A DNA stretch of 23,907 bases from an uncultured Oscillospiraceae bacterium (GTDB lineage Bacteria; Bacillota; Clostridia; Oscillospirales; Oscillospiraceae), in the NCBI GenBank assembly GCA_934561515.1, contig CAKTGM010000030.1, positions 1-23,907 of the forward strand, given 5' to 3'. The position numbers were made by a program, and so were the translations under genes. The first letter of the stretch is position 1, and each line of letters begins with the position of its first letter. Of the stretch, positions 1-5,692 are shown piece by piece. The notes below the pieces were generated by a model. That model was not told where the DNA came from and made no database searches. It saw only the letters and a list, made by a program, of their open reading frames with translations.

Positions 1-24
1 CGCGCAGAAGCGGCCTTCTGCGCG
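1..24 (-). terminator. Probable nfnB terminator hairpin, cut by window edge
   Basis: A perfect 10-bp inverted repeat (CGCGCAGAAG, loop CGGC, CTTCTGCGCG) begins 13 bases beyond the nfnB stop codon. A T-tract on the minus strand would lie outside the window, so termination itself cannot be confirmed. Confidence 0.6.
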
Positions 25-37
25 TTTCTGTGTTTGT

Positions 38-1429
38 TTACTTGCCTCTGAGCTGCTCATCGATGCTCTTCGCACCGAGCTTGCCGGCGCCCATGGCGAG
101 GATGACGGTGGCAGCGCCCGTGACGGCGTCGCCGCCGGCGTAGACGCTCGCGTGAGAGGTGAGACCCTCCTCGTTGACGACGATGCCGCCCTTGCGGTTG
201 ACCTCGAGGCCGGGGGTGGTGTTCTTGATGAGCGGGTTCGGCGTGGTGCCGAGGGACATGATGACGCAGTCGACCGGCAGATCGAACTCGCTGCCCGCCT
301 TTTCGATCGGGCGGCGGCGGCCGGAGGCGTCAGGCTCGCCCAGCTCCATTTCAATGCAGGTCATGGAGGAGACATAGCCCTTATCGTCGCCGTTGATCTT
401 GACGGGATTCGTGAGCGTCTTGAAGATGATGCCCTCTTCCTCGGCGTGCTCAACTTCTTCGCGACGGGCGGGGAGCTCTTCCATGCCGCGGCGGTAGACG
501 ACGTAGACCTCAGCGCCCAGACGCTTGGAGCAGCGCGCGGCGTCCATGGCGACGTTGCCGCCGCCGACGACGGCGACCTTCTTGCCCTCGAGCGGCATGA
601 TGGGCGTGTCGGAGCCTTCCCTGTAGGCCTTCATCAGGTTGATGCGCGTGAGGAACTCGTTGGCGGAGTAAACGCCGCAGAGGTTCTCGCCGGGGATGTG
701 CATGAACATCGGAAGACCCGCGCCGGAGCCGATGAACACAGCCTCGAAGCCGTATTCGCTCATCAGCTCGTCGATGGAGACGACGCGGCCGATGACCATA
801 TTCGTCTCGACCTTGACGCCGAGGGCCTTCAGGCCGTCGACTTCCTTCTGCACGATGGCCTTGGGCAGACGGAACTCGGGGATACCGTACACCAGCACGC
901 CGCCGGCAAGGTGGAGCGCTTCAAAAACGGTGACGTCATAGCCCTTCTTGGCAAGGTCGCCCGCGCAGGTAAGACCGCTCGGGCCGGAGCCGATGACGGC
1001 GACCTTGTGGCCGTTGGAAACGGGCTTTGCGGGGGCTTCCTGCACGTTTGCATTGTGCCAGTCGGCAACAAAGCGCTCAAGACGGCCGATGCCGACCGGC
1101 TCGCCCTTGATGCCGCGGATGCACTTGGATTCGCACTGCGTCTCCTGCGGGCAGACGCGGCCGCAGACGGCGGGGAGGGAGGAGGTCTCGTGGATGACCT
1201 GATAGGCGCCCTCATAGTCCTTTTCGGTGATCTTCTTGATGAACTCGGGGATCTTGACCTGCACCGGGCAGCCAGAAACGCAGGGATGGTTCTTGCAGTT
1301 GAGGCAGCGGGCGGCTTCGTCCAGCGCCTGCTCCTCGGTGTAGCCCAGCGCGACCTCAAGGAAGTTTTTGTTGCGGACGTTGGGGTCCTGAGAGGGCATC
1401 TCGTTCTTTTTCAGGCTCATGTTAGGCAT
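38..1429 (-). CDS. nfnB: NADH-dependent ferredoxin:NADP+ oxidoreductase, large subunit (NfnB/NfnL; GltA-like)
   Basis: 463 aa flavoprotein of the glutamate-synthase small-subunit family. An N-terminal cysteine-rich domain (C42, C45, C50, C54 and C89, C93, C99, C103) fits two [4Fe-4S] clusters. A first dinucleotide fold (VIGSGPSG, about 145-152) fits FAD, and a second (VVGGGNVAMDAA, about 287-298) fits NADP(H). Automatic annotation would probably call it NADPH glutamate synthase GltA. No glutamate synthase large subunit is present, and the gene directly upstream encodes the NfnA-type partner, so a bifurcating Nfn complex is the better call. That cytoplasmic enzyme couples NADH and reduced ferredoxin to NADP+ reduction. 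The start at 1429 was chosen because AAGGAGG sits 9 bases upstream, inside the end of nfnA; only one base separates it from the nfnA stop. An open frame runs further 5' but inside nfnA. A second ATG 9 bases downstream is less well spaced. Biochemical identity is inferred from gene pairing. Confidence 0.9.
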   Translation of the reverse strand: MPNMSLKKNEMPSQDPNVRNKNFLEVALGYTEEQALDEAARCLNCKNHPCVSGCPVQVKIPEFIKKITEKDYEGAYQVIHETSSLPAVCGRVCPQETQCESKCIRGIKGEPVGIGRLERFVADWHNANVQEAPAKPVSNGHKVAVIGSGPSGLTCAGDLAKKGYDVTVFEALHLAGGVLVYGIPEFRLPKAIVQKEVDGLKALGVKVETNMVIGRVVSIDELMSEYGFEAVFIGSGAGLPMFMHIPGENLCGVYSANEFLTRINLMKAYREGSDTPIMPLEGKKVAVVGGGNVAMDAARCSKRLGAEVYVVYRRGMEELPARREEVEHAEEEGIIFKTLTNPVKINGDDKGYVSSMTCIEMELGEPDASGRRRPIEKAGSEFDLPVDCVIMSLGTTPNPLIKNTTPGLEVNRKGGIVVNEEGLTSHASVYAGGDAVTGAATVILAMGAGKLGAKSIDEQLRGK

Positions 1430-1430
1430 A

Positions 1431-2273
1431 TTACTGGACCTCCTTCTTGAACAGGTTGCAGACTTCTTCGTGCTTGTGGCGCTCCCAGTCGAAGTACATC
1501 TTGCCGCGCTTGAGGCTCTCGTCCCAGTCGACCTTATGGCCGTCGAAGTCGGGACCATCGACGCAGGCAAACTTCGTCTCGCCGCCGACGGTCAGGCGGC
1601 AGCCGCCGCACATACCGGTGCCGTCGACCATGATGGGGCTCATGGAGACGGTGGTGGGGATGCCGTAAGGCTCAGTGGTCTTGGAGACGAACTTCATCAT
1701 GATGGCGGGGCCGATGGCGAAGATCTCGTCATACTGGTTGCCCTCCTCAATGAGCTGCTTGAGCGCATCGGTGACAAGGCCCTTTTCACCATAGGAGCCA
1801 TCGTCGGTCATGAGCTTCAAAACGCTGGAGGCGGACTTGAACTTGTCCTCGAGGATCACGAGGTCCTTGCTCTTGAAGCCGACGACCGCGTGCACCTCTG
1901 CGCCGCAGTCGTGGAACTTTTTGAGCACGGGATAGGCGATGGCACAGCCAACGCCGCCGCCGACGACGCAGACCTTCTTCTTGCCCTCGGTCTCGGTCGG
2001 GCGGCCGAGCGGACCGACAAAGTCCTGAATGTACTCGCCCTCAGACTTGTGGCTGAGCTTTTCGGTCGTCGCGCCGATCGTCTGCACGATGATCGTCACG
2101 GTGCCCTTTTCGCGGTCGTAATCATGGATGGTGATGGGGATGCGCTCACCGTTCTCGTCGACGCGCAGGATGATGAACTGGCCGGGCTGGGCCTTCTTCG
2201 CCACCATCGGCGCTTCGATCTCGTAGAGGATCACGGTGGGCTTGAGCGCTTCTTTTTTCACGATGCGATACAT
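1431..2273 (-). CDS. nfnA: NADH-dependent ferredoxin:NADP+ oxidoreductase, small subunit (NfnA/NfnS)
   Basis: 280 aa, the normal length for NfnA, also annotated as sulfide dehydrogenase or dihydroorotate-dehydrogenase-like FAD/NAD-binding protein. The N-terminal flavin-binding beta-barrel covers about 1-95 (with RIPITI at 44-49), followed by an NAD-binding fold with VVGGGVGCAIAYP at about 103-115. Near the C terminus DGTGMCGGC (D217, C222, C225) plus C237 fits the [2Fe-2S] site. In characterised Nfn this cluster has one non-cysteine ligand, and D217 is a candidate here. The subunit takes electrons from NADH for the bifurcating complex with NfnB. The start at 2273 has AAGGAG 7 bases upstream; the open frame extends upstream without a comparable ribosome site. 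A strong promoter lies about 90 bases upstream, so the pair forms a two-gene operon ending at the hairpin at the window edge. Confidence 0.9.
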   Translation of the reverse strand: MYRIVKKEALKPTVILYEIEAPMVAKKAQPGQFIILRVDENGERIPITIHDYDREKGTVTIIVQTIGATTEKLSHKSEGEYIQDFVGPLGRPTETEGKKKVCVVGGGVGCAIAYPVLKKFHDCGAEVHAVVGFKSKDLVILEDKFKSASSVLKLMTDDGSYGEKGLVTDALKQLIEEGNQYDEIFAIGPAIMMKFVSKTTEPYGIPTTVSMSPIMVDGTGMCGGCRLTVGGETKFACVDGPDFDGHKVDWDESLKRGKMYFDWERHKHEEVCNLFKKEVQ

Positions 2274-2363
2274 GAAGATTCTCCTTTTTGTGTGAGATTC
2301 AACGCCGTGCCGACTTCCGGCGCGGCGGGATTGCACAGCGCAATGCCGGGGATGGTAAGAGAT

Positions 2364-2392
2364 ACTATATCATGAAGGAATTCTTGCGTCAA
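2364..2392 (-). promoter_or_regulatory. Sigma-A promoter of nfnAB
   Basis: On the minus strand TTGACG (2387-2392) and TATAGT (2364-2369) are separated by exactly 17 bases, about 90 bases upstream of the nfnA start. The -35 hexamer forms part of one arm of an inverted repeat, recorded separately. Confidence 0.75.
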
Positions 2393-2421
2393 TGAATGAC
2401 AAAAGCTCTTTGACGCAAGAA
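2381..2421. repeat. 12-bp inverted repeat overlapping the nfnAB -35 box (candidate operator)
   Basis: TTCTTGCGTCAA (2381-2392) and TTGACGCAAGAA (2410-2421) are perfect inverted copies separated by 17 bases. Each arm itself holds a near-palindrome TTGCGTCAA/TTGACGCAA. One arm contains the -35 of the nfnAB promoter. No T-tract follows on either strand, so an operator is more likely than a terminator. The regulator is unknown; the adjacent Crp/Fnr-type protein is an obvious candidate. Confidence 0.6.
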
Positions 2422-2461
2422 AACCTGCATTTATAAAGAATAAAAGAATAATTGCAAAAAA

Positions 2462-3106
2462 TTAAAGCAGGGTCACAGTATGACCCTCCGTGCGGATGAG
2501 CTGTTCCTCGCGGAGCTTCTTGAGCTCGCGCATCATGGCGCTGCGGTCGGCACTGATGTATTCGGCGAGCGCGCTGAGCGAGAAGGGGAGCGGGAAGCTC
2601 CTGCTGCCGCTGAGATCGGACTGCTGGTGGAAAAAGCACATCAGCTTTTCGCGGATGGAGCGGCAGGAAAGCACCTCGATGCGCTGGCTGAGGTGCAGGG
2701 ACTTGCGCGAGAGCAGGCGGAAGAGGTTCGTCACGACCTGAGAGTGGCAGTCGCAGGCGTTTTCGCAGCGCTTGGTGATCTGGTCGTAGCGCATGAAGAG
2801 GATGCGGCAGTCCTCGCGGCAGGCGATGACGGCGCTGCCGTCGCAAAAGCCGGTGAAGGCCAGCTCCTCGCCGAAGACGCTGCCCTCGTCCATCGTTTCG
2901 AGCACCGTGCGGCTGCCGTCCGGATGCAGGCGGACAAGCTCGGCGCTGCCCGAGAGCAGCACGCCGATCATCTCCTGCTGCTCGCCGCAGACAAGGATGG
3001 TCTGCCCTGCGGCGAAGCGGCGCTCGTATGCGCCGAAGCACGTGAGCATATTCCGGCAGGACTGCTCGTCTACGCCTGCGAAAAGAGCCGAATCCCGGCA
3101 GTCCAT
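2462..3106 (-). CDS. Crp/Fnr-family transcriptional regulator
   Basis: 214 aa with the full Crp/Fnr layout. The cyclic-nucleotide-binding-like beta-roll spans about 5-125 (with GSVFGEELAF at 75-84), then comes a long dimer helix, then a winged helix-turn-helix at about 165-214 (SLSALAEYISADRSAMMREL). It is rich in cysteine: twelve in 214 residues, including C114-x3-C118-x-C120-H121 at the end of the sensor domain. C114, C118 and H121 resemble a pattern I recall as common in clostridial members, and the ligand is unknown. The cluster could suggest redox or metal sensing, but nothing proves it. The start at 3106 has AGGGAGG 7 bases upstream, and a promoter 64 bases further up excludes the longer open frame. 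It lies directly upstream of nfnAB on the same strand, which itself has a separate promoter. Confidence 0.85.
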   Translation of the reverse strand: MDCRDSALFAGVDEQSCRNMLTCFGAYERRFAAGQTILVCGEQQEMIGVLLSGSAELVRLHPDGSRTVLETMDEGSVFGEELAFTGFCDGSAVIACREDCRILFMRYDQITKRCENACDCHSQVVTNLFRLLSRKSLHLSQRIEVLSCRSIREKLMCFFHQQSDLSGSRSFPLPFSLSALAEYISADRSAMMRELKKLREEQLIRTEGHTVTLL

Positions 3107-3169
3107 CCGAATCCCTCCCTTGCGGCGGCGCACTTTAGCAGTGCAGCACGGCCATTGGTCTATTGCCAT

Positions 3170-3198
3170 ATCATATACCATCGGCCGGAGAAAGTAAA
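3170..3198 (-). promoter_or_regulatory. Promoter of the Crp/Fnr-type regulator gene
   Basis: On the minus strand TTTACT (3193-3198) and TATGAT (3170-3175) are spaced by 17 bases, upstream of the start at 3106. The match is 4/6 for the -35 and 5/6 for the -10. Confidence 0.55.
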
Positions 3199-3253
3199 TG
3201 ACAAGTTGACGAAATTTTTTCTGTTTGCAGGGCGGCTTTTGCGTGCAGAAAGC

Positions 3254-3299
3254 AAAAAGCATCCGCAGCGGGCTGTGAGCGCCCTTACTGTGCGGATGC
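3254..3299 (-). terminator. Terminator of the LysR gene, overlapping its coding end
   Basis: GCATCCGCA (3259-3267) pairs with TGCGGATGC (3291-3299), with an inner GGGC/GCCC stem. On the minus strand the hairpin is followed by TTTTT (3254-3258). The upstream arm is made of the last sense codons of the LysR gene, and its stop codon (3285-3287) lies between the outer arms. Confidence 0.8.
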
Positions 3300-4211
3300 C
3301 TGCTTGCCCGCCTTGCGCGCATAGTCGTAAAAGACCTGCGCGATGGGGGAGAGGATGCTGTTTTTGTGCTTGACGATATAGAGCCGGCGGCGGAAGGTGG
3401 AGTCGGGGAAGGGGAAGGCGAGGATCTTGCCGAACTGCCGGTAATCCTGCGCGGCGCTCTCTGCGATGAGGCCGACGCCCAGCCCCTCGCTGACCATCTG
3501 CTTGACGCTCTCAGTCGAGCGGATCTCAACCGCCGTGCGCAGCGAGGCAATGTCGATGCCGTACTGGTTCAATAGCTCGCGCCCCGCCTGATAGGTGCCG
3601 CTGCCCTTCTCGCGGCTGATGAACGTCTCCTCGCGGATCTGCCCGATCGGGAAGGCGCCGGGCGCGAAGGCGCGGTACTTTTCCGTGTTGGGCGTGATGA
3701 GCACCATTGCATCGCTTGCAAAGTCCTGATACACGCACTTGTGGCTCGTGACCATCGTGCCGCAGAAGCCGATCTCCACGCTGCGCGCGGCGACAAGCTC
3801 CACGACCTTGGGACTGTCCTCCATCTGGATGTTGAAGGTGATGTCGGGATAGCGCTCGCGGAAGTCCTGCAAAAGATGCGGCAGGTAATACTGGCTCGGC
3901 ACGGTCGAGGCGGCGATGGAGATCGTCCCCTTCATCTCCTGCGAGAAGTTGCGCAGCGCGATGGCCGCGTTCTCGCGCACTTGCAGGATCTCCTTGGCGT
4001 ATTTATAGAGAAGCTTGCCCGCGTCGGAGGGGTAGGTCTCCTTCGTCGTGCGGACAATGAGCTTGATATTCAGTTTTCGCTCCAGCGCGGAGACGTGCGA
4101 GCTGATGGTCGGCTGCGTCAGGTGGAGCAGCTCCGCGGCGCGGGAAAAGCTGCAATTTTCCACCACGTAGACAAACGCTTCAAGCTCTTTGATATCCATA
4201 TCAATGTCCAT
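3285..4211 (-). CDS. LysR-family transcriptional regulator (resembles the selenium-metabolism-associated group)
   Basis: 308 aa, the usual LysR length. The N-terminal winged helix-turn-helix covers about 6-65 (SFSRAAELLHLTQPTISSHV at 21-40), followed by a type 2 periplasmic-binding-like effector domain from about 95 to 300. The start region (MDIKELEAFVYVV) and the HTH wording resemble the LysR group found near selenium genes, and CysB/CysL-like regulators. No selenium gene is visible here, so that label is tentative. The start at 4211 has GGGGGA a few bases upstream. The longer frame beginning at 4271 is excluded because its ATG overlaps the -10 box. It is transcribed alone and ends in its own terminator. 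Neighbours give no clear target. Confidence 0.85.
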   Translation of the reverse strand: MDIDMDIKELEAFVYVVENCSFSRAAELLHLTQPTISSHVSALERKLNIKLIVRTTKETYPSDAGKLLYKYAKEILQVRENAAIALRNFSQEMKGTISIAASTVPSQYYLPHLLQDFRERYPDITFNIQMEDSPKVVELVAARSVEIGFCGTMVTSHKCVYQDFASDAMVLITPNTEKYRAFAPGAFPIGQIREETFISREKGSGTYQAGRELLNQYGIDIASLRTAVEIRSTESVKQMVSEGLGVGLIAESAAQDYRQFGKILAFPFPDSTFRRRLYIVKHKNSILSPIAQVFYDYARKAGKQASAQ

Positions 4212-4270
4212 GCGATCCCCCGGTCGTAATGGACGGCTGTGCCGCCGCCTCGATTCGATGTGGTTTGCCA

Positions 4271-4299
4271 ATTATACAGGAAGGGCTGCCGTTTGTCCA
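4271..4299 (-). promoter_or_regulatory. Promoter of the LysR gene
   Basis: On the minus strand TGGACA (4294-4299) and TATAAT (4271-4276) have a 17-base spacer. It places the transcript start near 4263, downstream of the longest open frame's ATG, and so supports the LysR start at 4211. Confidence 0.75.
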
Positions 4300-4333
4300 G
4301 CTCTCGGCGCGGCGTCCTGCCGCGCTGAGGGCT
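4299..4333. repeat. Imperfect 15-bp inverted repeat between TSCPD and LysR genes
   Basis: AGCTCTCGGCGCGGC and GCCGCGCTGAGGGCT flank the 5-base loop GTCCT. Thirteen positions are Watson-Crick and two are G-U if read as plus-strand RNA; on the minus strand those two become mismatches. The core of seven pairs is perfect. It touches the LysR -35 box and lies about 40 bases after the TSCPD stop. It has no T-tract, so it could be a weak terminator stem or an operator. Confidence 0.45.
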
Positions 4334-4374
4334 GTATCCATAAAATGTGTTCCGCCGTGCGGGCGGGGCGGCGA

Positions 4375-4632
4375 TCACTTCGCCTGCGCCAGCGCCTCCG
4401 TCAGCGCGATGGAGAGCTGATCGGGGCAGGAGGTGCTCTTCGAGCCGCAGCGAATGCCGTGCATCCGCGCGATCGCGTCCTCCGCCTTCATGCCCTCTAC
4501 CAGACGGGAAATGCCCTGCAAATTGCCGTGGCAGCCGCCGATGATCTCAACATGACGGATGGTGTGGTCGTCGCTCAGCTCGATGTTCATCTCCTGCGAG
4601 CAGACGCCCTTGGTGCGGTAGTGATAGACCAT
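4375..4632 (-). CDS. Small TSCPD domain-containing protein (TIGR03905-like)
   Basis: 85 aa single-domain protein. It carries the STSCPDQL motif near residues 65-72 that names the TSCPD domain, plus further cysteines (C11, C34, C62). The same domain occurs at the C terminus of some B12-dependent ribonucleotide reductases; the free-standing clostridial form has no established function. The pattern of conserved cysteines suggests metal or nucleotide-related binding, but that is inference. The start at 4632 has AAGGAG 8 bases upstream, and a promoter lies just above it. It is followed by the LysR gene on the same strand, which has its own promoter. Confidence 0.85.
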   Translation of the reverse strand: MVYHYRTKGVCSQEMNIELSDDHTIRHVEIIGGCHGNLQGISRLVEGMKAEDAIARMHGIRCGSKSTSCPDQLSIALTEALAQAK

Positions 4633-4672
4633 TTTATTATCTCCTTATATACGATCGGATATTGTCATGTCG

Positions 4673-4701
4673 ATGATAGCACATCCGCCGTTTTTTCGCA
4701 A
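4673..4701 (-). promoter_or_regulatory. Promoter of the TSCPD gene
   Basis: On the minus strand TTGCGA (4696-4701) and TATCAT (4673-4678) are 17 bases apart, upstream of the TSCPD start at 4632. Confidence 0.6.
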
Positions 4702-4767
4702 GGGCGGAGCGAAAAAAGGGGAGAAACGGAGAAATGGGGATCGGGGGTAGTATTTTGCAAACAGGTG

Positions 4768-4776
4768 TGCTATAAT
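4768..4776 (+). promoter_or_regulatory. Extended -10 promoter of uppP-ftsK
   Basis: TGC-TATAAT is a perfect extended -10 element about 55 bases upstream of uppP. No good -35 hexamer is present at 17 bases, as is usual for extended -10 promoters. Confidence 0.65.
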
Positions 4777-4830
4777 TATTCTGTTAGAGTATTGCCTTTT
4801 TAAGACAAGAGTTTAGAATTAAGGAGCGAA

Positions 4831-5670
4831 ATGACCATGTCTTATTTGACTGCTGTTCTTCTCGGACTTGTGCAGGGGGTGACGGAGTTTCTGCCCGTTT
4901 CTTCCTCCGGCCACCTCGCCATTGCAGAGCAACTGCTGAATTTGCAGGGCGCGAGCAACGTGCCCGACTTCTTCGATGTGCTGCTGCACCTCGGCACGCT
5001 CGTCGCGGTGTTTGCCGCCTACTGGGACGATATCCGCGACATGATCGTGGAATTTTTCGCCGGCATCGGCGACCTTGCCCACCACTCGACGCCCAATCCC
5101 GTCCCGCCCGCGCGCAGGCTCATCCTGCTCATCATCGTGGGCACGCTGCCGCTTTTTGTCATGGTGCCGTTTCGCCGCTTTTTCTCTTCCCTCGGTGATA
5201 ATATGTACTTCATCGGCGGCGCGCTGATCGTCACGGGCATCCTGCTCTTCGTGAGCGACCGTGTGCGCCACGGCCGGAAAACCGAGAAGACCGCCACGCT
5301 GCTCGATGCGCTGCTCGTCGGTCTGGGGCAGGCCGTCGCGCTCTGCCCCGGCATCTCCCGCTCGGGCATGACGATCACGACCGGCTGCTTTGCGGGCTTT
5401 GAGCGCAAGTTTGCCGTGCGCTTTGCCTTCCTTCTCTCCATCCCCGCAGTGATCGGCGCGAACATCCTCTCGCTTAAGGACGCGATCGAGGCGGGCATCG
5501 ACTGGGCGAGCGTGCCGGCCTATCTCGTAGGTGTCGCGGTGGCGGCGGTGTCGGGCTACGCCTGCATCCGCCTGCTGCGCTACATTGCCGACAAGGGCCG
5601 CTTCGGTGCGTTCGCCTACTACTGCTGGGCCGTCGGCGCGCTGACGCTGGTACTCACCATTCTGCACTGA
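4831..5670 (+). CDS. uppP: Undecaprenyl-diphosphatase UppP (BacA family)
   Basis: 279 aa polytopic membrane protein that dephosphorylates undecaprenyl diphosphate to recycle the lipid carrier for peptidoglycan; members of the family confer bacitracin resistance when abundant. Both signature motifs are present: QGVTEFLPVSSSGHL at about 15-29 (catalytic-type glutamate E19, H28) and PGISRSGMT at 173-181 (R177). Length and hydrophobic segments match the family. AAGGAG lies 4 bases before the ATG at 4831 and 10 before an in-frame ATG at 4837; the true start may be either. The ftsK gene begins 22 bases downstream on the same strand, so the two are probably co-transcribed from the extended -10 promoter. 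Confidence 0.95.
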   Translation: MTMSYLTAVLLGLVQGVTEFLPVSSSGHLAIAEQLLNLQGASNVPDFFDVLLHLGTLVAVFAAYWDDIRDMIVEFFAGIGDLAHHSTPNPVPPARRLILLIIVGTLPLFVMVPFRRFFSSLGDNMYFIGGALIVTGILLFVSDRVRHGRKTEKTATLLDALLVGLGQAVALCPGISRSGMTITTGCFAGFERKFAVRFAFLLSIPAVIGANILSLKDAIEAGIDWASVPAYLVGVAVAAVSGYACIRLLRYIADKGRFGAFAYYCWAVGALTLVLTILH

Positions 5671-5692
5671 TTATTGGATTCTGAGGTAGATC

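Noticed and set aside
152..1450. A 432-codon plus-strand open frame opposite nfnB
   Set aside because: It shows Asp/Ala/Leu/Val-rich shadow composition, while the minus strand encodes conserved cysteine and nucleotide-binding motifs.
2381..2421. The inverted repeat upstream of nfnA as a terminator for the Crp/Fnr gene
   Set aside because: Neither strand has a T-run after the stem, and one arm contains a good -35 hexamer with a matching -10.
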